Shown: in pieces, positions 27,206-36,563 of the stretch
How the letters are laid out: the number at the start of each line of letters is the position of its first letter
Position numbering within the stretch: position 1 is the stretch's first letter
Assembly: GCA_963829485.1 (NCBI GenBank)
Contig: CAWHIK010000010.1
Coordinates: 186,001-250,000, forward strand
DNA: 64,000 nucleotides
Origin: JBGPQJ01 sp963829485
Lineage (GTDB): Bacteria; Chloroflexota; Anaerolineae; Anaerolineales; Villigracilaceae
Direction of reading: 5' to 3'
Made by a program: the position numbers and the translations under genes
Notes under the pieces: model-generated
The model's input: the letters and a program-made list of their open reading frames with translations, nothing else
The model's database searches: none
What the model was told of the DNA's origin: nothing

Positions 27206-27240
27206 TGACCGACTGGTCTCATTTCTCAGACCAACGGTCA
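27206..27240. promoter_or_regulatory. Pair of palindromic GACC-n-GGTC sites, possible operators
   Basis: GACCGACTGGTC (27207-27218) and GACCAACGGTC (27229-27239) are each near-perfect palindromes and together form a larger inverted repeat. TetR-family operators often have this form. They lie about 100 bases upstream of the membrane-protein start at 27106. The first site recurs at 31544-31563 inside a coding region with 18 of 20 bases shared, so a decayed repeat is an alternative. Confidence 0.3.
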
Positions 27241-27355
27241 GCCTTCGGCTTGGTCATGACGCGTGCCCCAATGGGGTAGACCTTTGCCGAGCAAGGATCA
27301 CGATCACCATCATGAAAACGATGACCGCATTGCGATCAGTAGTTTATAGTGAACA

Positions 27356-27409
27356 GCCCTTGTCCTTTCAGTAATCCGAATCCGGGTTACCGTGAAAAAG
27401 GACAAGGGC
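27356..27409 (-). terminator. Two-part hairpin just after the heliorhodopsin stop
   Basis: Thirteen-base arms: GCCCTTGTCCTTT (27356-27368) pairs with the block ending GGACAAGGGC (27397-27409). Between them GTAATCCG and CGGGTTAC can pair, giving a nested stem. It lies eight bases past the heliorhodopsin stop. There is no T tract, so it may stabilise the mRNA end rather than terminate. Confidence 0.5.
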
Positions 27410-27417
27410 GGCTTGCA

Positions 27418-28224
27418 CTAAACAGGGGCCAGGGTGCCGGTCCAGATCAGCCAGCACAGCGCGGACTTGGCCAACAGGCTCAGGATGATATAGACGCGTT
27501 CCCCGAACAGGTAATCCTTCCACCGGCCGACCTTTTTGTATTGTAAAACCATGTTGATGGCGAAGATGTTAAAGAAGACGAACAAGGTCGGGACGATGGT
27601 GTACACAAATGCCGGCGGCTTGGCGTCCCCGGAATTGACCGCGCCCACGAAGTAGATCATGATCACGATCCACGGCACGATCCCGGCGATGCAGCCATAG
27701 ATAAAAGCTGTCCAGTTTGTTTTCTCGGTGTGCTGGTTGTGCAGCTCCATCATGTTGCCAAACAGGTTCATCGTGGCGTTCACGGCGAAGATCAGGATGA
27801 TCGCGCCCAGATCCCAGATGCCGATCAGCATGCCGATCAAAACGATCATCAACGAAGAACTGAGGGCATATTCATAAAAGCGAACCGGGTTCATGCCCTT
27901 TTTCAGATTTTCCACATAGCGCCCGTAGCCGATCGTAGCCAGGTAGAAGTGCGCCACTGCTGAGATCAACAGGAAAAAAGCCACGGCTATTCCAAACGGA
28001 ACCTCATAGACCAACTCGGCGCTGGGTGCAAGTGTCATGGTAGCGACATCAAAGTTCAGGAAATTCGTGTAAATGGGGTAAGTGGTGTCATTGCTGACTG
28101 CGATCATGAAAATGCCCTGGATCAGGTGAAGGAATCCCATGCCCAGGTTGAAGCGCCGCAGTCCGAGAAACTTGGCCTCGGTTGCGCTTGTTGAACTGTC
28201 TGCTGCGATACTTGGAGTTGCCAT
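27418..28224 (-). CDS. Heliorhodopsin
   Basis: A 268-residue seven-helix retinal protein of the heliorhodopsin family, which sits in the membrane with its N-terminus inside, opposite to type 1 rhodopsins. Diagnostic segments: LRRFNLGMGFLHLIQGIFM in helix 1, RFYEYALSSSLMIVLIGM with the counterion glutamate E118, and SLLAKSALCWLIWTGTL with the Schiff-base lysine K253 in helix 7. All helices and both key residues are present and the gene is intact. It has an AAGGAG site and a TATAAT box 36 bases upstream. Heliorhodopsins do not pump; light sensing or coupling to a partner protein is proposed. The upstream neighbour is another multi-helix membrane protein. Confidence 0.95.
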   Translation of the reverse strand: MATPSIAADSSTSATEAKFLGLRRFNLGMGFLHLIQGIFMIAVSNDTTYPIYTNFLNFDVATMTLAPSAELVYEVPFGIAVAFFLLISAVAHFYLATIGYGRYVENLKKGMNPVRFYEYALSSSLMIVLIGMLIGIWDLGAIILIFAVNATMNLFGNMMELHNQHTEKTNWTAFIYGCIAGIVPWIVIMIYFVGAVNSGDAKPPAFVYTIVPTLFVFFNIFAINMVLQYKKVGRWKDYLFGERVYIILSLLAKSALCWLIWTGTLAPV

Positions 28225-28259
28225 TTTATTCTCCTTTTGAGTGAATGGATTGATCAGTA

Positions 28260-28265
28260 ATTATA
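28260..28265 (-). promoter_or_regulatory. Candidate -10 box of the heliorhodopsin gene
   Basis: TATAAT on the minus strand, 36 bases before the ATG. No strong -35 is seen at the usual spacing. It suggests the heliorhodopsin can be transcribed apart from the membrane-protein gene upstream. Confidence 0.4.
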
Positions 28266-28394
28266 AAATCAAATAAGCTGCCTGCCCTCCATAAAACTGA
28301 CATCACTTGCCAATAGGCTCAAGACCGTTCCCAAAAACAAAATCACACCATGGGTCTCGCTTCGCGCCGTCGAAATTGCTCCGCGCGTGGCATG

Positions 28395-29261
28395 CTAGGC
28401 GGGGGGATTCTTAGGGTGTCTGATCGTTGAGAGTAACCACACCAGCAGCCCGATCAATACTACGGTAAGAGTTCCGATCGGGAAGAAAACACCCCAGGCC
28501 GCGGACTGGCCCATGGCAGACTGAACCGCCGGTGTAATGAGAATGGGTATGCCGGTCAGGATAAGGAAAACAATGAAAGCCGGTGCAATGGAGTAAGCCC
28601 ACGCTTTCTTTTTAAGGAGGCAGATGCCCGTGATGATGACCGCCGGCAGGAAGAATCCCAGATCGAGGATATGGACCGGGTTGGTCGGGATGGCCATGTC
28701 CACGACGCTCTGTGGTTTCGTGTTCGAAAGCAGAGCAGGCACATCCTCAGAGAGCCATAGGAAACCGAACAGCACTGCCGTGACGATCAGGAACCAGGCA
28801 GTCACCTGGACTGCCCGCCGGCTGGTGAAAGCCGATGCAACGGCCTGGTAGTCCATGGACACGGCGCCGCCGATCAACGCAAACAGGCTCATGCCGAACA
28901 CGGCAACCCACAATAGGAAAAGTACTTCGAAGGGTATTGAAAATGTGTAGATCACATAGTTGTAGACAGTAAAGGTTAACACCCCCAGCCAGAGCAGGTA
29001 CGCGCGGACCGAACCCCGCAGCGCCAGCGCTGCAAGGATGAGCCATAACGGTGCGATCAAGGCCAGGTTCGCGATGTCCTGCGCCAGAGCCTGCGGCAGG
29101 AAAACAGGCGTCAGGCTCGCATAGATCCTGTTTATTGATAAAGCGAGGATATTGCCGGCGATGGCCACAATGGCTGCGACGATCGACAGCCAAAGCCAGA
29201 TCGTTGAGTTGGGGAGTAGGGCTTTAGATTCAGCTTTGTTTGAAGTGTCTTTTGTATTCAT
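28395..29261 (-). CDS. Multi-helix membrane protein next to heliorhodopsin
   Basis: A 288-residue protein with about eight hydrophobic helices starting near residue 20. I see no catalytic motif. Segments such as LGVLTFTVYNYVIYTFSIPF and PTNPVHILDLGFFLPAVII resemble an uncharacterised family of bacterial integral membrane proteins. It has an AAAGGAT ribosome site and ends 171 bases before the heliorhodopsin start, on the same strand. It could be a functional partner; this rests on position only. Confidence 0.6.
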   Translation of the reverse strand: MNTKDTSNKAESKALLPNSTIWLWLSIVAAIVAIAGNILALSINRIYASLTPVFLPQALAQDIANLALIAPLWLILAALALRGSVRAYLLWLGVLTFTVYNYVIYTFSIPFEVLFLLWVAVFGMSLFALIGGAVSMDYQAVASAFTSRRAVQVTAWFLIVTAVLFGFLWLSEDVPALLSNTKPQSVVDMAIPTNPVHILDLGFFLPAVIITGICLLKKKAWAYSIAPAFIVFLILTGIPILITPAVQSAMGQSAAWGVFFPIGTLTVVLIGLLVWLLSTIRHPKNPPA

Positions 29262-29362
29262 TTTCTATCCTTTTACTTATAGTTTGGCTCACATGCCTTG
29301 CGCGTAGACTTTCCTGCATCTCTCTACTCACGCCGACGAAAAAAAGCACGAGTTTGCTCTTT

Positions 29363-29942
29363 TTATTTTCTTTTCAGGCTCCAGAAATTAGGTTTTACAT
29401 CATCCAATACTTCTGAGTTATTCGCCTGAGCGAACAGCGCAGCTTGTTCATCTCTATAGAAATGGAAAAAGATATGCCGCTCGTCATCTGTAGCAAAAAC
29501 AGCAAAACGGTGATGTGCGCAGGCTTTGGACATTTTCGAGACGACCAGTACTCTTTTTTAATATTTGATAGAGGATGGTCCCAATGATTATTGAACCAAT
29601 AATGATCAGCGTAACACTCCCCAATATGACGCCACCCCAAGTGCGATCGAGAGGACTATAGGCGTCAGGATTATTAGTACGGTGATGATCACGAGTAAAT
29701 TCGTGGATACGCGTCATGTGAGTTTTGCAGTTCTCACAATAAGGTACCTGCCATTCCAGCGAATAAAAAGTACTGGTAGTTGTTGTACCTGTTGTCACAC
29801 TCACATCACGCGCTTTGTGTTCCAGTTTGTAATGTGCGTTCGTATTGTCACTTCCACAGCATGGACACCGCATCGGCCAGGCTGTGGGCGGCATAATAAG
29901 CTTTCCTTCACGCATTTCGTAAGGTATTCCAATTTTCTTCAT
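29363..29942 (-). CDS. Zinc-ribbon membrane protein, frameshifted
   Basis: The N-terminal region has two zinc-binding Cys pairs, CPCCGSDNT near residue 26 and YCENCKTHM near residue 69, then one or two membrane helices (about residues 100-128). At 29554-29559 a run of six T (A on the coding strand) shifts the frame; taking five restores QILKR followed by a charged tail containing FFHFYRDEQAALFAQ and a stop at 29363. Full length is about 192 residues. Its start is preceded by GGAG. Function unknown; zinc ribbons on membrane proteins often bind protein or nucleic acid partners. Confidence 0.65.
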
Positions 29943-30072
29943 CTCTTCTGCGCTCCTTTCCCGTTTTGCGTTGTAAGGATGGAAAAAGAAGACGTTTAAA
30001 TTTTTGGGTTAAGAATTAGACTCAATTGATCAAACTCATTATACAAAAAGGAAAGGTAAAGAAACATTAGGA

Positions 30073-31378
30073 TTAATTTCTGCCTGTTCCGCATGGCCCC
30101 GCCTCACGCCACTGAAAACGCCCTTCCCATAGTTTATTAATCTTCTCCCACTCCTCTTCACAATCTTGCTGATTATCCATGCGTTTTAGTTCTGCTTCAA
30201 CTTTCTGCATACCCAGATCGTCGCCTATTGATTCGAACAATTCTCATTGCTTTCGAAAGATGCTCCTGGGCTTGTGCTGGTTGGCTGTGTTCAAAGTAAA
30301 GCAAACCCAAGTTATTGTGAAACCTTGCGGCGTTATGTTTATCACCCATGCGATCGAAAGCCTTGATGGCTCTCTCATAATATTTCTTTGCTTGTCCAGC
30401 TTCTCCGGTCTTATTATAAAGATTCCCAATATTTCCATGAACGAGTGCAATACCCGGCTCATTGCTCATTTGTTGCATTATTTCAAGCGCTTTATTAAAA
30501 AAAACCCTAGCTTCCGAGAAATTTCCGAGTTCCATTTGGATAACTCCCAGATTACCGTAGGCATTGGCGATGCCACCTTGATTCCCAGACCGAAGGCAAA
30601 TATCCAGGTCTTTTCGATGCATTTCAATGGCTTTTGTAAAGTCTTCTTCTAATTCGTAAATCACGCCTAGGTTGCCGTATTGATTGGCTGTTAATCTTTC
30701 GTTCCTTTGCCTAAGGCTGTACTCCAAGCTGCTTTCATACGCTTGTCTGGCTTGCTCAAAATCACCCAGGTTCTTATAAACTATTCCAATATTGCCATAT
30801 ATTGCCGCGAGACTGTTTTCATTGCCTGTGCGCAGGGCAACATCCAGGCTCCTGTTATAGAATTCAATTGCCTGGGGATAATCCCCCTGCCTTCTATATA
30901 ACTCACCAATATCATTACAGATCATTCCGCCCAAGGGGATGTTATTGGTTTGTTTCGCCATCACCATGGCGTGGTGATAGAGCTCCAATGCCTGATTCAT
31001 GTTACCGCGGGAACAATATATTGTTCCCAACAAACTGTAAGCCATTGCCTGTTGATTGAGATCGGATTCCTGCCTGCCTTTTTCCAGTTGTGAAAAGAAG
31101 TATTTCTCAGCGTCAAACCAGTTGCCTGCTACAAGTAGTTGCTCGCCGTATGCTCCACATTCCTGTGCGGTCATGGATTTAGGGTCCGGATACAAAGCTT
31201 CCCTCTGCGACCCTCCGGGGCTCCTGACATGAAAGGTCATCGGTATGCCGTGTTCCATTGTCAGATCCGATTGCTGAAGAAGCAGAATAATCTCATCATC
31301 CGACAAATTGGCCGTTAATTGAGGGTTATCTTGACGGACCTTCAGGATCTCTTTTTGGACTTCAGGCGGAATACCCAT
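30073..31378 (-). CDS. Tetratricopeptide-repeat protein, frameshifted near the end
   Basis: Soluble protein of about 434 residues. Residues 1-75 are a non-repeat head; about 80-380 hold seven or eight TPRs of the Rapsyn/LGN type with the repeated GNIG or GNLG turn (NIGIVYKNLGDFEQA, NLGVIYELEEDFTKA). The first frame stops at 30197, but a shift near 30235 continues with ESIGDDLGMQKVEAEL and ends at 30073. Such TPR arrays bind peptides; adjacent partners are not obvious. The start lacks a clear ribosome site. Confidence 0.72.
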
Positions 31379-31435
31379 TTTTGAAGATGTTCTGTTTATA
31401 TAAATTCAGATGGATTCTTGCCTGTTACAACTTCC

Positions 31436-34416
31436 TCACTCGTTCTTCTCAACAACGATGGTCGCTTCCGCTACCAGCGTGGCGATTATGCCCATAGCCG
31501 CCTTGCTCTCTCGCTGGGCATGGGTCTCTAACCCGTCTAGTTTTTGACCGATAGGTCTCATTTTTTCTTTGGAAACCGCCTTCTTTTTCGTGGGTTTTGC
31601 TTTTATTTTCTTTTCTTCTTTCTTCTTCACTTTAGAAACCGCTTTTTTTGCAGGCGCTTTCTTTACGGCCTTTTCTGCTTTCTTAGTCTTGGGCTTGGCT
31701 GCCTTCGCTTTTAGAGCCGCCTTCTTCTTCTCAACCGCAGTCTTCTTTTTCGCAGGTGCTTTCCGGGTAGCCTTCTTCACCTTCGGCTCTTCCTTGACCT
31801 CCACGACCTTGGGCGCAAAGAGTTCATCCCACTTGTCCTGCATGGACGGGATGCCCGCGCCGTTCAACTCGTCGTAAATCTGCGTCCACCCCTCGCCGCT
31901 GACGAAGCGCCAGTCCAGGAAGGCGTGGCACTGGTAGGCGGCCAGGCTGACGAAGATGCCCTTCTCGCGCAGCTCCGCGCACGGGCGGATGTATTCCAGG
32001 TGGGTGACATAATCCCGGAAGATGGCATAGCCGTCCTGAGGCAGGTTCAGCCCTTCGGCGAGCGTCCGCTGCACCATGTTCCCGGAACCCTTGTCCATGA
32101 AGCCTACGGAGGTCTTGACCCAGCCGGCGGTCTCGGCAAATTTGTTGTGATAGATGACCAGTCCTCTTTCGCCATGATGCCGGTTGCTGATGGCGAACAC
32201 GTCCTCGTTGACGTAGCCGCTATCGAGGTGAAGAAGTCGTACAGCAGGAAGTTATCCACCTCGGCGAAGACGTGGCGCTTGTGAAGCAGCGGGAAGATCT
32301 TCCACTCGTGTCCGCGCATCAGCCCTTCGTCGGCGTGTTCGTCCCAGCGGGCGCGGCGGAACTCCATCCCGTATTTCTCCCGGAAGCCCTCGAACTGTCC
32401 GTGCCCGAACATGGGCAGGCCCGGCAGGGTCGCCATCAGCGCCGCGACGCCGAAGTACTTGTCGCCGCTGCCGAACTGCTCGACGGCGGTCTTTTCATCC
32501 GGATTGTTCATGAAGTTGACGAAGCGCTTGAGCACCTGCGGGTCGAACTCCAGCGTGTTCTTCATCACCGAGCGGTATTTGGCGTTGTCCTCGTCGCGCA
32601 GCATGTGCATGAAGGCGGAGTTGTACACGCGGTGCATGCCGAGCGTGCGCACGAAGAATCCCTCCATCAGCCAGAAGGCCTCCGCCAGCAGGAGCGTGTC
32701 GGGCACCTCGGCGGCGACCCGGTCCACGACTTCGCGCCAGAACTCGACCGGGATGCGCGCGTCGAACTCCTCCCGCGTCATGCCGTGCTCCGAACGGGAG
32801 GGGATCGCGCCGCCGGCTCCCGGCTCGGGGAACCACAGCCGCTGGATGTGCTTCTTGGCGAGGGTCATCGCCGCGTCGAAGCGGATGACCGGGAAGTTGC
32901 GCGCCACGTGCAGGATGGTCTGGATGACGGCCTCGCGCACGGCCGGGTTGAGAAAGTCGAGCTGGGCGGTGTCGTTCCACGGCATGGAGGTGCCGTCGTT
33001 GCCGTGGTAGATGTAGCGCACGTCGCCGCTGTCCCGGTCCACGCGCTTGAACACCACCGCCGCGTCGGACTTGGAGTAGTAGTGGTCCTCGATCATCACA
33101 GCCATCCGCCCGTCGTCCGACAGGTCCTCGCTGTTGAACGAGTAGCCGGGGTACGGCGGGTAGGGCAGCGAGAGGAACCAGTCGGGGTGCTCGGCCACCC
33201 AGGTCGAGTCGATGCCCATGTGGTTGGGGACCATGTCCGCCGAAAGCCGGATTCCGCGCTGCCAGGCTCGTGACCTGAGATTCCCCAGCGCATCCCAGCC
33301 GCCGAGGTCGTAGGCGATGTCGTAGCTGTTCAGTGAATAGGCCGAGGCGACTGCGTCCGAGTCGCCCATCCGCTGTTTGATGCGCTGGCTGGCGCGGCTG
33401 CGCTCCCACAGGCCGATCAGCCACAACCCGGTGATGCCGCGCTCGCGCAGCTTGTCCAGCTCCTCGTCCGGGATCTGGTCGAGCCGGCGGATGTCGCGCT
33501 GGTACCACTTGCTGAGCTGGTCGAGCCACACGTAGGAATTCTTGGCCATCAGCACCATACGCGGCATCCAGTCCTTGTCGGGGCTGAAGCGCTCGTACTC
33601 CGGCTCGCCGCGGTAGTCCAGCACCGGCGCGCCGCCGCCGAATCCGCCCGCCCACTGCCCGCGGATGATCTCTTCCTTGATGTAGTCCATGGCGCGCAGG
33701 AGCCGCTGGAGGAAGGCCTCGCCCAGCACCGCCGCCCAGCGGTTCATCAGGAATTCGAGCTGCCCTGCCAGCGAATAGGGTGAGGCGATGGCAGGCGCGC
33801 GCAATACGTGGATGAGAGTCTCGCCGGCGCCGAATAACCCGGAGGCTGGTTGACCGCTAAAGAAGTCGGAGAGCCCGCTGACAAATGCTTCATAGGCGCT
33901 GGCAGCACGCAGGGGTTGGTCGTCGAACAATTCTTTATACGGTTGTACAGCCGGATTCAGGTTGGTGACATGCAGCATCAGCATTTCCTCGAGCGCGATC
34001 TGGCGGTTGGGCCTGCCGTCCGTCGAGCCGGCGAGATAGTCGTCAATGCTCACCTGGTTTTTATACACAGCCATGGGCGGGAACTCGTCCACGAAGCGCT
34101 GCAGCGTTTTCTCGAAGTTTTCCTGCCCCATGTGCTGATTCATCCACTCGAGGGCGCGCGCCATGATGCCCGGGTTCTGCAGCTCGTACTGGCGCACGAC
34201 GATGTGCAGGATCTCGTCGATCAATCCCATCGCGTTGATGTCGCTGGCGGGCACCGGCTCTCCGCGCACGACGCTGATGCGTTCCGCGAGTTGGCGCGCA
34301 GCGGAGAAGTCCGCTACGATGACGCGTCCGTCGGTGGAGAAGAGCGACTCGTCGAACTGGTATTTTTGCCGCGCCGCGCGCGAGACATGGAATTCAAAGG
34401 GGAGGGTGAGGGTCAT
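31436..34416 (-). CDS. GH13 alpha-amylase family protein with lysine-rich tail, frameshifted
   Basis: About 990 residues. The first 230 or so residues are an unassigned helical region, followed by a GH13 barrel. Region I is DMVPNHMG (near residue 394), region II FDAAMTLAKKH with the nucleophile Asp near 513, region III LLAEAFW with the acid Glu near 577, and region IV NNPDE (near 638), where the usual His-Asp is Pro-Asp. A frame change near 32222 joins the barrel to SGYVNEDVFAISNRHHG and the C-terminal domain. Residues about 873-952 are a histone-H1-like repeat rich in Lys, Ala and Pro, then a short tail with RPIGQKLDGLETHAQRES. AGGAG precedes the start. No signal peptide is visible, so an intracellular glucan role is likely. 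Confidence 0.8.
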
Positions 34417-34494
34417 GGGAAGCTCCTGATTTCTTTAATCATACACGATACGTCAAGAGTTGACGCCTCTATGTTGTTTTAGGGTTTTGGAGAA

Positions 34495-34587
34495 ATAGGG
34501 GTGTGGGGGAAAGGATTGCTGAGCAATCCTTTCCCCCAGGATCAGAAAACCCCTCCCCTGATTTCGGGGGAGGGCAGGGGTGGGGGC
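34495..34587. repeat. Structured dispersed repeat, copy 1
   Basis: 93 bases with two stem-loops: GGGGGAAAGG paired with CCTTTCCCCC around a short palindromic tip, and a second C-rich/G-rich stem ending in GGGGGAGGGCAGGGG. Copy 2 lies at 35235-35326 in the same orientation. The tips of the first hairpin differ in sequence but both pair. Confidence 0.8.
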
Positions 34588-34598
34588 TAATCTATTGG

Positions 34599-34636
34599 GG
34601 AGATTACCGCGCTCGCTCTGCTCGCTCGCAATGACA
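34599..34636. repeat. Half copy of a dispersed GGAGATT...CGCAATGACA repeat
   Basis: Begins with GGAGATTACC and ends with TCGCAATGACA, the same end motifs as the full inverted repeat at 47137-47256. The middle is CGCTCGCTCTGCTCGCTC-like. Confidence 0.6.
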
Positions 34637-34665
34637 ATTTATTATTGTGGGTATGACTAGGGGAG

Positions 34666-35201
34666 TTACTTAGCCTTTCGCCACACCCATCCGATCAATG
34701 CAAACCCGATCCCCAGAAGGATCAACCCGAATTTGACCGTAGCATAAATTGCCGCCATGCCTGAGTAGTCGCCCCGCTGTTCCCAAGCAATAGGTTGAAC
34801 AGGCAGACATTCTCCGCCGCATCGAAAACCGCAGCCACGAATGCTCCCCAGCCTACCCACACGCCGACCGACGCGAAACGTCCGGGGTGCCGACCCATTG
34901 CCAGCAGCACTCCCAACGCAATGGCGGTTGCATAAATGGGCATGAAGAGGAAATCGAATCCCAATCCAAAAGCCGCGTAGAGCTGGGCGGTGGCATCCCA
35001 TGATGTGATGATCTCGTCCGCTTTCGCCTGTGAGCCGGCTAGTTCAAATGAGACAATGCCCTGCGGAGCGGCTTCCGTCTGCAGCGGCGGGTCCAGGATA
35101 AATCGGAATATCGCCATGATGAGCAGTGTGGCAGCAAGGAAGATGAAGAAGACACGCTTGCGCCTGTGTTCCTGTATAAATGCAAGAGGATGGTTGAACA
35201 T
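34666..35201 (-). CDS. Four-helix membrane protein, frameshifted
   Basis: About 178 residues with four predicted membrane helices (near residues 18-38, 68-95, 105-130 and 150-172). The frame changes near 34770, joining ENVCLFNLLLGNSG to MAAIYATVKFGLILLGIGF and a short basic end WVWRKAK. The ATG at 35201 is spaced from AAGGAA. Conserved polar residues Asp-Ala-Ala-Glu-Asn in a helix are typical of an uncharacterised membrane family. The gene is bracketed by two copies of the same dispersed repeat. Confidence 0.6.
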
Positions 35202-35234
35202 GTCGCGGTTCCTTCCCAAATGGTTTTACCGGGT

Positions 35235-35326
35235 ATAGGGGTATGGGGGAAAGGGCGGCTCGCCGCCCTTTCCCCCAAATTCAATAAACTTCCTCCCCCG
35301 AATTCGGGGGAGGGCAGGGTGGGGGC
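35235..35326. repeat. Structured dispersed repeat, copy 2
   Basis: 92 bases, same layout and orientation as 34495-34587. The first stem is GGGGGAAAGG with a GCGGC/GCCGC tip; the second is a perfect palindrome centred on CCGAATTCGG. It lies 33 bases upstream of the membrane-protein start. Confidence 0.8.
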
Positions 35327-35334
35327 AAACCAAC

Positions 35335-36459
35335 TTATATGCTCTTTCGATAGACCCGGAAGGTTTTGTATATCTTCGCGCCTAGATTTTCCAGGTCGCT
35401 GCGCATATCCTTCGCTGTTTCAGCGATGTCGACGCATTCCGCGTCTGTGAAGCCGAACTCCTTCACGGTCTTTTCCATCTCGGAATAGACCAGCGCGTTG
35501 CCACCGTGTCCCTTGAATTCCGGCAGGATGCCGATGCCGTTCTGCGCCACCCATTTGGTGGTTTTCAGAGAATACAGCAGATGGAAAATTCCGGGGAACA
35601 GTTTCCCGCGCGCCTTCTGCAGCCCGGTGGACGCATCCGGGAAGGCCAGCAGGTAACCGACGATTTTTTCTCCATGCATAATGATCTTGACCAGCCGGTG
35701 GTCGGCGATGACCATGATGTTGTCCAGGACCAGCTTGATCTCGCCCGGGCTGAGAGGATAATACTCCCAGTTGTTGACCATGGACTTGTTATAGGCTTCG
35801 CCGATCCGGTCAGCCCAGGAAACCAGTTCCTTCTTGTTCTTGAATTTCTTCACCGTCAGAGTGCCGCGTTCCTGTGTTCGCTGGGCAACCCTGTGCACCC
35901 GCTCGGGGATTTTAAATTCATCCACCTTGATATAGGCCGAGCAGAAATCAACTTCCTTCTCGAAGCCCAGGTTTTCCACCAGTTTTTGATAATAGGCATA
36001 GTTGTAATTGGTCATGGTCATCATCTGGCGGTGTTCGAATCCTTCAATCTGGATGCCATACCCGTCGATGACGGAGAAGGGCTTCGGCCCGACCATGGTG
36101 TCCAGTCCGCGCGGTTTAGCCCAGTCAAAGGCGGTCTTGAACAAGGCGTCCGCGACTTCCTGGTCGTCGAGGCTGTCGAAATAGCAAAAGCCGGCTTTGT
36201 TTACATGGTGAAAGGAATTGAAAACCTTGTTCTCAAACACGGCAATCCTTCCAGCCGTTTTCCCTTCCTTTTGCGCGAGGAAAAAATCCGCCGGCGAGTG
36301 CTGATGGAAGGGATGTTTCTCCTTGTTGAGCGCAAGGTACATGTCGTCGTAGATCGGGGGGACCCATTGTTTGCTATCCCTGTAGAGCCGGTATTGGAAC
36401 TCGATGAACTCCTTGACCTGTTTCTTGTTCCCGGTGTCGACTTTTTCGATAGTGACCAT
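35335..36459 (-). CDS. GNAT-like N-acetyltransferase domain protein
   Basis: A 374-residue soluble protein with two acyltransferase-like halves. The N-terminal half has WVPPIYDDMYLALNKEKHPF and RIAVFENKVFN; the C-terminal half has NGIGILPEFKGHGGNALVYS, a degenerate acetyl-CoA loop. This layout is common in an uncharacterised family annotated as GNAT N-acetyltransferases. The ATG at 36459 follows GAGGAG; the longer open frame upstream is not supported. Confidence 0.7.
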   Translation of the reverse strand: MVTIEKVDTGNKKQVKEFIEFQYRLYRDSKQWVPPIYDDMYLALNKEKHPFHQHSPADFFLAQKEGKTAGRIAVFENKVFNSFHHVNKAGFCYFDSLDDQEVADALFKTAFDWAKPRGLDTMVGPKPFSVIDGYGIQIEGFEHRQMMTMTNYNYAYYQKLVENLGFEKEVDFCSAYIKVDEFKIPERVHRVAQRTQERGTLTVKKFKNKKELVSWADRIGEAYNKSMVNNWEYYPLSPGEIKLVLDNIMVIADHRLVKIIMHGEKIVGYLLAFPDASTGLQKARGKLFPGIFHLLYSLKTTKWVAQNGIGILPEFKGHGGNALVYSEMEKTVKEFGFTDAECVDIAETAKDMRSDLENLGAKIYKTFRVYRKSI

Positions 36460-36563
36460 GATTGCTCCTCGAATAAAATGAATAATCTGAGTATACAACA
36501 CTTTGATAGTAGGATTTGGTACGCGGTTGTTATATACTGATAAGGGTAAAAGGAGGTGAACAG

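Larger units (their letters stand above)
27107..27417. other. 311-base intergenic region between a membrane protein gene and the heliorhodopsin gene
   Basis: It holds the palindromic sites at 27207-27239, a further GTGGTC/GACCAC pair (27173-27178, 27189-27194), the long hairpin at 27356-27409, and on the minus strand a short decayed coding-like stretch reading MRPVGQMLGG that resembles the C-terminus of the GH13 protein at 31.5 kb. No intact gene seen. Confidence 0.6.

Noticed and set aside
32272..33273. Long plus-strand open frame of 333 codons opposite the GH13 gene
   Set aside because: It is antisense to clear GH13 motifs, has a low-complexity Arg/Val/His/Asp-rich translation and no family features; it reflects the GC-rich codon use of the real gene.
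34555..34590. G-quadruplex or regulatory G-tract
   Set aside because: The G runs are part of the structured repeat's stem and are matched by C runs, so a hairpin explains them better.
35506..36540. Plus-strand open frame of 344 codons opposite the GNAT gene
   Set aside because: No membrane, signal or domain signature; antisense to a conserved protein.
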